From: Bacteroidota bacterium
Lineage (GTDB): Bacteria; Bacteroidota; Ignavibacteria; Palsa-1295
Assembly (NCBI GenBank): GCA_021324735.1
Contig: JAJPIO010000009.1
Coordinates: forward strand, 771,317-835,316
Direction of reading: 5' to 3'
DNA: 64,000 nucleotides
The stretch's first letter is position 1. Each line of letters opens with the position of its first letter. Positions 30,047-39,461 of the stretch are shown here, piece after piece. The notes below the pieces were generated by a model. It was not told the DNA's origin. It did not search any database and saw nothing but the letters and a program-made list of their open reading frames with translations. Position numbers and translations under genes: made by a program.

Positions 30047-30081
30047 GTGTGCGTAGGGCGCGAACAGAGTCGCGAGTACAC
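30047..30081. repeat. Short copy of palindromic repeat family B
   Basis: Starts GTGTGCG and ends CGCGAGTACAC, so the outer ends are near inverted repeats. It shares the GTGTAC/GTACAC ends and CGCGA core with copies at 43082-43180, 62341-62391 and 62607-62658. It lies just upstream of ppa. Confidence 0.55.
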
Positions 30082-30103
30082 AGACAGCGAATACATAGGT
30101 TTT

Positions 30104-30676
30104 ATGGCAAACCTCAGGAATTTACCGATCGGGGAATCATCGCCGGACGTCGTCCATGTGGTGATCGAGATACCGAAAGGCTCTCGAAACAAGATCGAAT
30201 ACGATGAAGAGCTCGAAGTGTTCAAGCTCGACCGTGTTCTTTTTTCAGCCGTGCATTATCCGGCGGCGTACGGATTTATTCCGAGCACCCGGTGGCACGA
30301 TGGCGATCCGCTCGATGTGCTCGTCGTAACCGATCAATCACTTACGACCGGGATCGTCCTGGATGCGATACCGATCGGCGCACTCGAAATGGAGGACGAC
30401 AGCGAAAACGACCTGAAGGTCATCGCCGTAGCCGCATTCGATCCCAATGTCAATACGTTTACGGACTACAGCGAACTTCCGCCCCATCGCCGCCTCGAGA
30501 TCGAGCAGTTTTTCGAGACGTATAAAATGCTCGAGAAAAAGCGAGTAAAATTAGGCAAATGGCTGGGTGCGGCCCAGACGCGCAAAGAGATCGGGAATGC
30601 CCGGGTGGCGTTCGAAAAGATCAGGCCGGCTGTTGATGCTTCCATTACTTCTTCCAAACAGGCAGTAAAGACATAG
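30104..30676 (+). CDS. ppa: Inorganic pyrophosphatase (family I)
   Basis: Hydrolyses pyrophosphate and so drives biosynthesis. The 190-residue protein has the family I motif DGDPLDVLVV near residue 66, VVIEIPKGSRNKIEYD near residue 16 and AYGFIPSTRWHDGD. Metal-binding acidic residues are intact. The frame is open upstream to 29999, but those 35 codons run through a palindromic repeat (30047-30081) and add nothing family-like, so the ATG at 30104 (MANLRNLPIGE) is chosen. Length is normal for family I. Confidence 0.95.
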   Translation: MANLRNLPIGESSPDVVHVVIEIPKGSRNKIEYDEELEVFKLDRVLFSAVHYPAAYGFIPSTRWHDGDPLDVLVVTDQSLTTGIVLDAIPIGALEMEDDSENDLKVIAVAAFDPNVNTFTDYSELPPHRRLEIEQFFETYKMLEKKRVKLGKWLGAAQTRKEIGNARVAFEKIRPAVDASITSSKQAVKT

Positions 30677-30777
30677 TTCTAAAGCGATTGTAAAGGCAGT
30701 CGCTTTCGGTGATAAAACCGGGTGAAACGGTGTTTATCCGTTACTGGTTAATCCTGCGAAATCCTATCTTGAGCCTG

Positions 30778-32655
30778 ATGATTGAGAAGCGTATCATTCC
30801 TGTTCTTGGGGTTGTATTCCTATTGGCTGCTGCCGTACCTGTTCTGGCGCAGAAGTCCAGCTTTCAGTATATTTTTCCAGCCAACGGATCGAAGGCCGTT
30901 TCGCGCGCAACCAATATTATCCTTCGCCCCGGACCGATACTGGATGCAAGGACGATAAACTCCAAGTTCATTACCGTCACCGGTGCATTTAGCGGCAAGC
31001 ACGCCGGTAAATTTGTCCTTTCGGATGATAAGAAGACGATGGTCTTCACCCCGTCGACGCTCTTCATATACTCGGAACGCGTGACGGTAAAGCTTTCAAG
31101 GGGCATCCTTACCTCGGTAGGGCTTCCGGTCGATAGCGTTACATTCCTCTTTACGATCCAATCCCAGCCGAAATACGGTAAGTCGAGTTTGCTTTCATCC
31201 GGTAATCCCGGCGATGATCTCGTGGAACCAGATGTGTTTACAGTAGCCGATCGTATAGAGCCAACAGCGGTATTATCCTTCTCACCAACGAAGATCGATC
31301 ATCCTGAAGCGGGTGCGATCGTTCTTGCGCCGTACTGGTCGGAAGCGCCGGTAGGTCCCGATACGTCTTATCTTTCGATCATCACAGATTCAGGCGCTGT
31401 GCTATGGGCACGCCCGAGCCGCGATAAGATGATCAACTTTGCACATAATCCCGATGGCCGATATACCTTCTACGATGAGGCGAAGGTAAAATACTACGCC
31501 ATGGATTCGACGTTTACGATCATCGATAGTTTTGCGTGTGGCGCAGGATATTGGACCGATCCGCACGACATCGAACTATTGCCGCACGATCACGCGCTCC
31601 TTATTTCCTGTGATACAGAAAATCAGGTCGATCTCAGTCAGTATGCATTGGAGGGAAATCATAGTGCGGGGATTGTCGGAGCTGTTATTGAAGAGATCGA
31701 TTCTCTGAAGCAGCCGATCTTTATTTGGCGCAGTCTGGACTCAGGCGGTTATAGGGTTCCGGATATGATCGAATTTCCACACGGTCTCGATCTGCCCGTG
31801 ATCGACGAGGTGCACGCCAATTCGATACAGATCGATACCGATGGTAACATCTTGCTTTCTGCCCGTCACTTGGATGAGATCACGAAGATCAGCCGCGACT
31901 CCGGTAAGATCCTGTGGCGATGGGGAGGTAGGAACAATCAGTTTACACTACTCGGCGATTCCATCTGGTTCTCGCATCAGCATCACGTTCGCCGGATCGC
32001 GAACGGACATATTACCGTATTCGATAACGGCAACGATCGTCGTTTCCACACCAGCGACCCGCAGGTAGGAGATTATTCGCGTGCCTGTGAGTATGAGTTG
32101 GACGAACGAGCGAAGACCGCCCGGCTTGTCTGGCAATTCGATAACGGAAGAAGCGATACCAGCGGATCCATGGGATCCGTCCAGCGATTACCGAATGGTA
32201 ACACACTCGTCGGGTGGGGCGTGAATAATGTCTATTCCAATTTTGGTCCTACGCTCACGGAAGTGCATCCGGATGGCTCGATAGCGCTCGAAATGTATCT
32301 CGGATTTCCATATCTAAGCTATCGCGCATACTGGATGCCGCTTACTAACGAGATAAAGGATGCGGTGCCGCATTATGTATCCGATATTGCATCACGAATT
32401 ACGATGGATGCACCGTATCCGAATCCCTGCTACGGTTCGGCGAGCATACTCATTAATTTGCCTGAGCGCATGACGGTCGATATGCGTGTCTACGATGCGC
32501 TCGGTCATGAAGTCCGGGACTTAGCGAGCGGTCCACTCGTTGCCGGCCCGCACAATATTTCGTTCGATGGCACTGGACTGGCGAATGGCGTGTATCATGT
32601 CATTCTACGGGCGAACGGACGGGTTTTCAACCAGGAGATCGTCCTCGCTCATTAA
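30778..32655 (+). CDS. Arylsulfotransferase-like secreted protein with Big_5-type and T9SS sorting domains
   Basis: A 625-residue exported protein. A signal peptide (about 1-23) starts at the ATG at 30778; an upstream in-frame start would spoil it. Residues about 30-125 look like a Big_5 Ig-like domain (PANGSKAVSRATNIILRPG, then KTMVFTPSTLFIYSERVTV). The middle ~400 residues match the ASST propeller fold, with GKILWRWGGRNNQF and WFSHQHHVRRI carrying candidate catalytic histidines. The last ~75 residues (MDAPYPNPCYGSASILINL, VYDALGHEV, then NGVYHVILRANG) are a T9SS sorting domain. Characterised ASST enzymes move sulfate between phenols; whether this one does is unknown. Confidence 0.82.
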   Translation: MIEKRIIPVLGVVFLLAAAVPVLAQKSSFQYIFPANGSKAVSRATNIILRPGPILDARTINSKFITVTGAFSGKHAGKFVLSDDKKTMVFTPSTLFIYSERVTVKLSRGILTSVGLPVDSVTFLFTIQSQPKYGKSSLLSSGNPGDDLVEPDVFTVADRIEPTAVLSFSPTKIDHPEAGAIVLAPYWSEAPVGPDTSYLSIITDSGAVLWARPSRDKMINFAHNPDGRYTFYDEAKVKYYAMDSTFTIIDSFACGAGYWTDPHDIELLPHDHALLISCDTENQVDLSQYALEGNHSAGIVGAVIEEIDSLKQPIFIWRSLDSGGYRVPDMIEFPHGLDLPVIDEVHANSIQIDTDGNILLSARHLDEITKISRDSGKILWRWGGRNNQFTLLGDSIWFSHQHHVRRIANGHITVFDNGNDRRFHTSDPQVGDYSRACEYELDERAKTARLVWQFDNGRSDTSGSMGSVQRLPNGNTLVGWGVNNVYSNFGPTLTEVHPDGSIALEMYLGFPYLSYRAYWMPLTNEIKDAVPHYVSDIASRITMDAPYPNPCYGSASILINLPERMTVDMRVYDALGHEVRDLASGPLVAGPHNISFDGTGLANGVYHVILRANGRVFNQEIVLAH

Positions 32656-32677
32656 GGACCAGTTCAGAAAAACGCAT

Positions 32678-32998
32678 TTGCATTCCGAGACCGACCTTAC
32701 ACATTCGACCAACGGCATAGCTCATCCCGTCAACGGTGCAGCTTATTCCAACGGTGCAGTTCATTCCGCCAATGGCGCGGAGGAGCCTGCACGAAAGGCG
32801 CCGCTAAATATACGTCAAAAAATTCAGGGTGTACCCCTTCGCGGTATCGCGATCTTTTTCGGTACGCTGCTCATCGTCGGTGCGTATCGCCGGGGCGATC
32901 TGGCGGCACTCTGGGTGCTGGGGTGGGCTTCTTTTTTTGCCGGGAAGATCATCATTCAGGTCAAGAAAAAGGTCGAGCAAAAATCAGCTCAACGCTAA
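32678..32998 (+). CDS. Small membrane protein, hypothetical (start uncertain)
   Basis: The frame encodes a hydrophilic N-terminal part with repeated Asn-Gly-Ala motifs (STNGIAHPVNGAAYSNGAV), then a Lys/Arg-rich hinge and two hydrophobic helices (about GIAIFFGTLLIVGAY and ALWVLGWASFFAGKII), and a Lys-rich tail. The open frame begins at 32540 inside the previous gene. The first plausible start after that gene's stop is TTG at 32678, giving 106 residues. I do not recognise the family. It may be co-transcribed with the TlpA gene that follows. Confidence 0.5.
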   Translation: MHSETDLTHSTNGIAHPVNGAAYSNGAVHSANGAEEPARKAPLNIRQKIQGVPLRGIAIFFGTLLIVGAYRRGDLAALWVLGWASFFAGKIIIQVKKKVEQKSAQR

Positions 32999-33060
32999 CG
33001 CGTTAGAACTTTCCTGGTTGCCCCCTGCTTAAGGCATTCTGCTTGGTATTTTCCATTGAT

Positions 33061-33600
33061 ATGTTGAATATGAAGATCGTTCGGTTTCTCGTTGCACTCA
33101 TTGCTCTCAGCATTCCTTCCTTTGCAGTTGCACAGTCCACTACGGACTCCGTTCATGTTCTCGATAACCTGAAGTTCAATGTTAAGACCGTTAAAGGCGA
33201 AGAAGTAAACTTCAAGGACTTCCTCGGCAAAGGCCCGTTGCTGATCGACTTTTGGGCCCTGTGGTGCGAACCCTGCAAGCAGGAGATGAAAGCCTTTAAA
33301 GCCATGACCGATAAATTCAAGGCGGAAGGCGTGCACATGGTCGCGATCAATACCGATCAGGTGCGGTCCATCGCAAAAGTACGCGCGTATGTAACGACGC
33401 AGGGTATCGACTTTCCGGTTTTGCTCGATCCGGATGGTGAGATCGGCCGCGACATTTTTTCTCTCGAATCGCTTCCGTTCAGTTTGATCCTCATGCCCGA
33501 TGGCACGGTGTACCGCAAGCATATTGGCTATACCGCCGGAGATGAAAAGGCGATCGAAAAAGAGGTGGTCGATCTTATCGCCAGCTTAAAAAAGGGCTGA
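33061..33600 (+). CDS. TlpA/ResA-like periplasmic thioredoxin
   Basis: A 179-residue exported thioredoxin-fold protein. A signal peptide covers about 1-24. The redox motif is WCEPC, with the usual preceding LLIDFWALW and following KQEMKAFKAM. The cis-proline region is at SLPFSLILMPDG. Such proteins reduce or isomerise disulfides in the envelope, for example in cytochrome c maturation; the partner here is unknown. The last 24 bases, including the stop, are duplicated directly downstream (33604-33627). Confidence 0.9.
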   Translation: MLNMKIVRFLVALIALSIPSFAVAQSTTDSVHVLDNLKFNVKTVKGEEVNFKDFLGKGPLLIDFWALWCEPCKQEMKAFKAMTDKFKAEGVHMVAINTDQVRSIAKVRAYVTTQGIDFPVLLDPDGEIGRDIFSLESLPFSLILMPDGTVYRKHIGYTAGDEKAIEKEVVDLIASLKKG

Positions 33601-33627
33601 ACGATCGCCAGCTTGAAAAAAGGCTGA
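33577..33627. repeat. 24-bp tandem duplication spanning the TlpA stop codon (period 27)
   Basis: The segment beginning ATCGCCAGCTTAAAAAAGGG (33577-33600) recurs at 33604-33627 with only a one-base shift in the purine run. Both copies contain the stop context GGCTGA. The copy outside the gene is non-coding. Confidence 0.8.
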
Positions 33628-33635
33628 AGGAGTTA

Positions 33636-36098
33636 CTAATCGTGCACCTCGCCGTTGCGCCGGTCCAGGGCGGCCATAGCGCGATCGGCTTGTAAGAGCA
33701 GGTGATTTGCCAGATCATCGAGCTCCGGCGTTGCGTGTAATCCTGCCAGTGCCCGGCTAACACCGCGTATCCGTTCGATCGGCTGCCGTAATTTCTCGCG
33801 CAATTGGTCGGTCGCTTCCTGGACTCGCTTGCTCTCATTCGTCCGCACATCTTTTAATTCGGATTCGATTCTCTTCCATTCGGTGATGTCGGTCGCGATG
33901 CAATCGAATCCGTCAACGTCGCTGCCGTGGACGTTCAAAGATGTTGTCACGGCCAGCCACACTACACCGCCGCTTCGTTTGGTAAACGGCGCCTCAATAT
34001 AAGAATAGGGTGTTTGCGAAAGATACTGCCGAAAGAAATGACGCTTTACTCGTTCCCGATGAGAGGCGACGATCAAGTCAGTAAAGAAATACTTGGAAAC
34101 ATCCTCATCGCCAAAACCGCCAAGATCTCGAATGTACGGATTGGCATACGTAAATCGTCCTTCGCGGTCGGCACTGAAGATCGCTTCTGAAGCATGTTCT
34201 ACTAACCGGCGATAGCGTTCTTCCGAGCGTTGTAATGCGACCACCGTTTGCATGCGAGACGTAATATCGGTAGTCGTTACCGCAAGGACGTCCTGTATCG
34301 GTACATAGAGCGAGTGAAGCCAGCGCGCGCCTTTTACATACGGGCTTTCCACATGATATTCTTCATGGGCCGCCTTCCCCGAGGCCAAAATCCGTGCATA
34401 TTGTTCGATGAACTGTCGTGGCCTCTCACCGGGCATTATTTCCGTTAGTCGTTTACCGATACAATCCGCAGCGGGGATCGTCAGCAGTTCTGCTCCGCGC
34501 TGGTTCATATGTTCGAAGATGAAGTCGACCACCTGGCGTTGAGTTTCCGGCTCCGTTCCATAGACCGCTCGAAGTAAAAAGAAAGCATCCGGGCTGTTCT
34601 CGATGATACTTCGAAAGCGCTTATCGCTTTCCTGAAGTTTACTTTCGACTTGTTTGAGTTCGGTTATATCTCGTGCGATACTAATAACGGTTTGGACCGT
34701 TTTTTCGCCCGCGGGGCTTTGCTCTTCAACTTCGGGTACGATCCGCGTATGGAAAGTTCTAAGTCCGCGCACCGTGCGATATTGAACTTCCATGGACACA
34801 CTTCGCCCGCTCTCGAAGACCTTCCGAATAGAAGTTTCCCAGGGCTCGTAGGTATCCGCGGGAATTCCAACATCTTTGAACGAACGCCCGATCAACGTTT
34901 GCGGAGCAATACCGAGCACTTGCTCGATCGCAGGGTTTGCATAGAGGATCGTAAGATCGGGAGCATATCGAACGATAACATCGGGGGAGTTCTCCACCAA
35001 TGCGCGAAACTCTCGTTCGCGTTGAGCCGCTTGCTGTTCGGATTCGCGCAGTTCGGAGACATCCCGGAAGACGAGCACCGTGCCGATGATCTGTTGTTTG
35101 CTGTCGTGTACGGGCGCGGCGGTCTGCTCGATCGGGTACGTGACTCCTAACCGCGAGTGAAGGATCCAACGGCCTTTCGGCTCTACCATACGGTTCTCGC
35201 GAAGGACGGTCGCCGTCGTATCGTCTATGGTAGCCTTACCCGATTCGTCCTTTACTTTAAATACCTCCCCGACCATCCGGCCGGTCGCCTCTTGTTTGGT
35301 CCAACCGGTCAATTCTTCCGCTCGCAGATTCATGAGCGAAATATTGCCGCGTGCGTCCGTTACGATGATCCCGTCGCCGATCGAGAGTAAGGTGGTCTCG
35401 AGCAGGTCGCGGTTACGAGTTGTTTCGTCGATGGCTGCGGAAAATCGATCGATAAAGCGTTTGGTCTGTCGTCGTGTGTTCAGGCCAATGATAAGCCCGA
35501 TCACCACACTGGCAGCCGCAATCCCAAGGATAAGTATCGAACTGCTATGCTGGAATTTTCGGACACGTTGTTCATACAGCCGCGCTTCTTCGTCATTGAT
35601 CCGGCGAAAAACCAAATGCATTGCCTCCACCAGATCCGCGCGGTAGAGCAGGGAAGAATCTTGTTGGGCGTCCGAGATGCCAGTTATGGTTGAACCCATC
35701 GACTCGAGCGCTGCGGCCAGCGAATTCCTTGCCGAGGATTGCCACGTCCAATAGTCCTGCATCGCTGAATCGATGCGGTTCGTCTGCGCAGGATTATCGA
35801 GCGTCTGTACATGCATTTGTTGAAAAAGACTATCGATCGTCGGCTCTTCGGACCGGAAGTCATTCGCAAAGCGGGGAGCATGGGAGATCAGGAATCCACG
35901 AAGAACGCTCTCCTGATGTTGGATATGGCGTTGGGTTTCACTCGCGAGCATCATAACTTGCGAGGTATGCAGCACCCAATTGCTGCCCGACATCATGCGA
36001 TTCATTTGCCACAAGAGGACGACCGCATACAGGCCGCTCAATACTAAGGGCAACAGCACAAGGCGGTTTAAGCCGCGTTTTACTAAGATTCTCTCCAT
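33636..36098 (-). CDS. Multi-PAS membrane sensor with degenerate histidine-kinase dimerisation segment
   Basis: An 820-residue sensor. Two membrane helices (about 12-30 and 172-192) enclose a ~140-residue, mostly helical periplasmic domain like CHASE3. Four PAS domains follow (about 220, 350, 480 and 610). They are recognisable by LLSIGDGIIVTDARGNI, LVENSPDVIVRYAPDLTILYA, IIENSPDAFFLL and LVEHASEAIFSADREGRF. The C-terminal ~60 residues look like the HisKA helix pair, but the H-box (normally HELRTPL) reads EKLRQPI with Glu 768 in place of His, and there is no ATPase domain before the stop. It therefore looks like a kinase that lost its catalytic part. The ATG at 36098 is preferred to an upstream in-frame start. 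Confidence 0.85.
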   Translation of the reverse strand: MERILVKRGLNRLVLLPLVLSGLYAVVLLWQMNRMMSGSNWVLHTSQVMMLASETQRHIQHQESVLRGFLISHAPRFANDFRSEEPTIDSLFQQMHVQTLDNPAQTNRIDSAMQDYWTWQSSARNSLAAALESMGSTITGISDAQQDSSLLYRADLVEAMHLVFRRINDEEARLYEQRVRKFQHSSSILILGIAAASVVIGLIIGLNTRRQTKRFIDRFSAAIDETTRNRDLLETTLLSIGDGIIVTDARGNISLMNLRAEELTGWTKQEATGRMVGEVFKVKDESGKATIDDTTATVLRENRMVEPKGRWILHSRLGVTYPIEQTAAPVHDSKQQIIGTVLVFRDVSELRESEQQAAQREREFRALVENSPDVIVRYAPDLTILYANPAIEQVLGIAPQTLIGRSFKDVGIPADTYEPWETSIRKVFESGRSVSMEVQYRTVRGLRTFHTRIVPEVEEQSPAGEKTVQTVISIARDITELKQVESKLQESDKRFRSIIENSPDAFFLLRAVYGTEPETQRQVVDFIFEHMNQRGAELLTIPAADCIGKRLTEIMPGERPRQFIEQYARILASGKAAHEEYHVESPYVKGARWLHSLYVPIQDVLAVTTTDITSRMQTVVALQRSEERYRRLVEHASEAIFSADREGRFTYANPYIRDLGGFGDEDVSKYFFTDLIVASHRERVKRHFFRQYLSQTPYSYIEAPFTKRSGGVVWLAVTTSLNVHGSDVDGFDCIATDITEWKRIESELKDVRTNESKRVQEATDQLREKLRQPIERIRGVSRALAGLHATPELDDLANHLLLQADRAMAALDRRNGEVHD

Positions 36099-36171
36099 GT
36101 AATTCCGATGGCAGGCATCACATGGAACAGGGGCCTTCCATACCTCGTTTCGAGGCCCACGACTAAGCACC

Positions 36172-37620
36172 ATGCACCATTTCCCCATATCGGACCCGAT
36201 CCTGTTCGCTATTGGCGCTATTGCCGATGAGGCGAAGATCGACGCGTTTGTCGTAGGAGGCTACGTGCGCGACGAACTGATCGGACGCGGGCTGCGAAAG
36301 GATATCGATATTACGGTGATCGGCGATGGTGTTGGTTTCGCCTCGTTCGTTGCCGGACAATTCGATGGCGCTCGCTTGGTCGTGTACGAGAAATTTCGGA
36401 CGGCTGCGATGCAGGTCGGCGATCACGTGATCGAATTCGTCGGAGCACGGAAAGAATCGTATCGTGCCGATAGCCGCAATCCCATTACCGAAGAAGGCAC
36501 TCTGGAGGACGACCTCGCACGGCGGGATTTTACGGTGAATGCACTTGCCGTCTCTCTTAACGCTGCAAGTTTTGGAGTTTTGCTCGACCGCTTTAATGGC
36601 TTGGAGGATATTCAACGAAAGATCCTTCGAACGCCGCTCGGGCCGACGCAAACATTTTCGGATGACCCGTTGCGTATGATGCGCGCGGCGCGGTTTGCAT
36701 CCCAGCTCGATTTCCACGTCGATAACGTGGCCCTCGATGCTATGTTCGGCATGGCAGATCGAATTAAGATCGTAAGTCAGGAGCGCGTAACCGATGAGTT
36801 TCTAAAGATCATGGCCTCGCCCCGGCCGTCTATCGGTCTGAAGGTCCTGGAAGAGACCGGACTATTGCGCTTTGTCTTTCCGGAGGTGTCTGCGCTGGGC
36901 GGTGCAGAGCTTCGATCGGTCGGCGTGCAGGAGTACGCGCATAAGGACGTCTTTAAACATACGATGCAGGTGGTTGATAACATGGCGGCCATGACCGAAG
37001 ACGTATGGCTTCGCTTCGCTGCGCTCTTACATGATATTGCAAAGCCTCGCACGAAAGAATTTCGCGAAGGCATTGGCTGGACGTTCTACGGCCACGACAT
37101 CGTTGGCGCCCGCTGGGTACAGAAGATGTTTCGCCGAATGAAACTGCCGCTCGATGCGGCAGAGCGAGTCGCGAAGCTCGTGCGACTCCATATGCGTCCG
37201 ATGGCACTCGTCGATGAAGGCGTGACCGATTCTGCCGTTCGACGCTTGTTGTTCGAAGCCGGCGAAGATGTCGACGATCTGCTTACGCTCTGCCGTGCCG
37301 ATATTACCTCGAAGAATCCAAAACTCGTAAGCCGTTACCAGCGCAACTATGATATTGTTGCGAATAAGATGGTGGAAGTGGAGGAGAAGGACCGGATGCG
37401 GGCATTCCAATCGCCCGTGCGCGGAGAGGAGATTATGGAGATCTGCAATATCCCGCCTTCTAAAACGGTAGGTCTATTAAAGACGGCGATCGAAGAGGCT
37501 ATATTAGACGGCATCATTCCGAATGACTATGAAGCGGCGAAAGAATATCTATTAAAGATCAAAGAGGATATTCTTGCGGAGCATCCACCAACGGATAGAG
37601 AAATCCTAAGAAACGGGTGA
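36172..37620 (+). CDS. cca: CCA-adding tRNA nucleotidyltransferase / poly(A) polymerase family with HD domain
   Basis: Class II nucleotidyltransferase that adds or repairs the CCA end of tRNAs; related enzymes polyadenylate RNA. The N-terminal head has VGGYVRDELIG followed by the catalytic DID (Asp 44 and 46). ARRDFTVNALA comes next, then the neck domain with DDPLRMMRAARFASQL near 170. A C-terminal HD domain (LLHDIAKPRT near 288) is present, as in many bacterial CCA enzymes. Length is 482. The encoded tRNA-Ala in this window lacks CCA, so the cell needs this activity. It is divergent from the PAS gene. Confidence 0.93.
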   Translation: MHHFPISDPILFAIGAIADEAKIDAFVVGGYVRDELIGRGLRKDIDITVIGDGVGFASFVAGQFDGARLVVYEKFRTAAMQVGDHVIEFVGARKESYRADSRNPITEEGTLEDDLARRDFTVNALAVSLNAASFGVLLDRFNGLEDIQRKILRTPLGPTQTFSDDPLRMMRAARFASQLDFHVDNVALDAMFGMADRIKIVSQERVTDEFLKIMASPRPSIGLKVLEETGLLRFVFPEVSALGGAELRSVGVQEYAHKDVFKHTMQVVDNMAAMTEDVWLRFAALLHDIAKPRTKEFREGIGWTFYGHDIVGARWVQKMFRRMKLPLDAAERVAKLVRLHMRPMALVDEGVTDSAVRRLLFEAGEDVDDLLTLCRADITSKNPKLVSRYQRNYDIVANKMVEVEEKDRMRAFQSPVRGEEIMEICNIPPSKTVGLLKTAIEEAILDGIIPNDYEAAKEYLLKIKEDILAEHPPTDREILRNG

Positions 37621-37701
37621 TCTGTATCTATTTCCGGTGATGCCATATTCATTGGCGGCGTTGTAATACTTGTTGGAACCACCTCGTTTTGATGGTTGAC
37701 T

Positions 37702-38163
37702 ATGGGAGAAGTACTTAAAAAACGGCTTAAAATGTCGAAATTTGAAAGCCCGACGCAGGAAGCGATGCTGGCCTTGATGGTCACGGCCAGTGAATTGCGG
37801 TCGAGTTTCGATAGGACATTAGCGGCCCACGGCCTTACTGGCGAGCAGTATAATATCCTGCGCATTCTTCGTGGACAACCGGAAGGACATCAATGTGGAG
37901 AGATCGGAGACCGCATGGTCGACCGCTCTCCTGATGTTACGCGGCGCATCGATGCACTCGAAAAGCAGGGGCTGGTCGAACGCGAGCGTTCTGCCGGTGA
38001 CCGTCGTGTTGTGAATGTTCGCATAACGCAGAAAGGCATGGACGTACTGGATGCAATCGCTCCGCATCTTCAGGAATTCGAGAGTCGGGTCGCTGCCAAT
38101 TTAAATGGTGAAGAATTGGAGCATCTCGTTGGGCTTTGTGAGAAGATCATTCAGGTGAGTTAA
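37702..38163 (+). CDS. MarR family transcriptional regulator
   Basis: Winged-helix repressor of the MarR type, about 153 residues from the ATG at 37702 (a TTG lies two codons upstream). Typical segments are LTGEQYNILRILRGQPEG, the recognition helix MVDRSPDVTRRIDALEKQGLV and the wing RSAGDRRVVNVRITQKG. Family members respond to small ligands or oxidants. Its target is unknown; the downstream lipoprotein protease gene is 128 bp away and could be one. Confidence 0.92.
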   Translation: MGEVLKKRLKMSKFESPTQEAMLALMVTASELRSSFDRTLAAHGLTGEQYNILRILRGQPEGHQCGEIGDRMVDRSPDVTRRIDALEKQGLVERERSAGDRRVVNVRITQKGMDVLDAIAPHLQEFESRVAANLNGEELEHLVGLCEKIIQVS

Positions 38164-38290
38164 GCAGTCATTCGGATGACTTAAGATTCACCTGACCGAG
38201 CGGTGTTGTGAAGCATAATTAAGTAACCTTCCATTATACCTTCCGTTCATTTCCTTTACAGAAGTTCTTAAAGGAGTGACGAGGAAGTTT

Positions 38291-39442
38291 ATGCGAAGAT
38301 ATGTTTATGCTCTGCCAGTTCTTTTCGCCATTGGCGTAGCAGGTTGTTTACAACCACAAAGCCCAAGTGTTTCTACCGCGGATCCCAATTATAATGCCGG
38401 CGATCCGGCCTACCAGGAGGTGGCGGATAATCCATCATCTTCACCGTTTTATGTCGAGCCATATATTTCGTATGGTGCTCCGGGCGATGGCTTATCGGAC
38501 AATTACGATACCTCCAGCACTTATTTAGCATCGTTTAACTATTCCGGCACTCCTGCGTCTACTGGTAAAGGAGATGCGGTTACACTTGCCGTTCAGAGTG
38601 CAACACAAACGTTAATGACGAGATCGGGTATTGTCGGCACCGGTACCGCTATCGCGTCCGATGGTTCGAAACATGTCATGGTATTCGCAGCGACGAACGC
38701 TGATGCTGCCAACGTTCCAAAGACCATTAACGGAGTCGCGACCGAAGTAAAGGTGATAGGACATGTTCACGCGCTGGATGTTTATACCGGAACATACCGT
38801 CCGGTGGTACCGAGTGGCGTTAGTGTCGGTAATTCTCGCGAAAATTCTTCCGGTACGATCGCATGTATCGTTGTAAAGCATGGTATTCGTTATGCGCTTA
38901 GCAATAATCATGTGCTTGCGCGTTCGAACGATGCGGTGATCGGCGAGCCGATCGTCCAGCCAGGCCGAGCCGATAATTATGGCATGGCGACCGGGCAGAT
39001 CGGTGTGCTCAGTGCGTACAAAAAGGTTAGCTTTACACAACCTAACTTGTTCGATGCTGCTGTTGCTCGCCTTACGACGACCAGCGCTTATGATGAGGCC
39101 GACCAATTTGCACCGAGCCATACCTGGCAGGACCCACAAGTTGGGATGGCAGTGAAAAAAGTAGGCCGCACTACGGGCTTAACGTACGGCACCATTGCAG
39201 CCACCGATGTAACATTGCGTGTCGATTATGACAATGGTCAGACGGCGACGTTCGTAAACCAGATCTTTATTAACGATCCGAACTTCCTTCAAGCCGGGGA
39301 TTCGGGCTCACTATTGGTGACACAGGATGGTAATCATCCGGTCGGGCTTTGCTTCGCCGGAGGTACGGATGGTGCCTTCGCGAATCCAATCGGCCCCGTG
39401 CTCAATTATTTTGGTGTCGATATTGCGGGGACCAATAACTAA
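38291..39442 (+). CDS. Trypsin-like (S1/chymotrypsin-fold) serine protease lipoprotein
   Basis: A 383-residue exported lipoprotein with lipobox VAGC (Cys 19). The C-terminal half (about 195-380) has the chymotrypsin-fold triad: His 207 (LSNNHVLA), Asp 255 (LFDAAVARL) and Ser 338 (QAGDSGSLLV). The region before it (about 20-190) is Ser/Thr/Asn-rich and unassigned. The ATG at 38291 has both AAGGAG and GAGGAAG upstream; a GTG at 38276 overlaps the first of these and is less likely. A strong terminator follows. Activity is inferred from the intact triad; substrate unknown. Confidence 0.85.
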   Translation: MRRYVYALPVLFAIGVAGCLQPQSPSVSTADPNYNAGDPAYQEVADNPSSSPFYVEPYISYGAPGDGLSDNYDTSSTYLASFNYSGTPASTGKGDAVTLAVQSATQTLMTRSGIVGTGTAIASDGSKHVMVFAATNADAANVPKTINGVATEVKVIGHVHALDVYTGTYRPVVPSGVSVGNSRENSSGTIACIVVKHGIRYALSNNHVLARSNDAVIGEPIVQPGRADNYGMATGQIGVLSAYKKVSFTQPNLFDAAVARLTTTSAYDEADQFAPSHTWQDPQVGMAVKKVGRTTGLTYGTIAATDVTLRVDYDNGQTATFVNQIFINDPNFLQAGDSGSLLVTQDGNHPVGLCFAGGTDGAFANPIGPVLNYFGVDIAGTNN

Positions 39443-39461
39443 AGCATTTAGACCAGAACGT

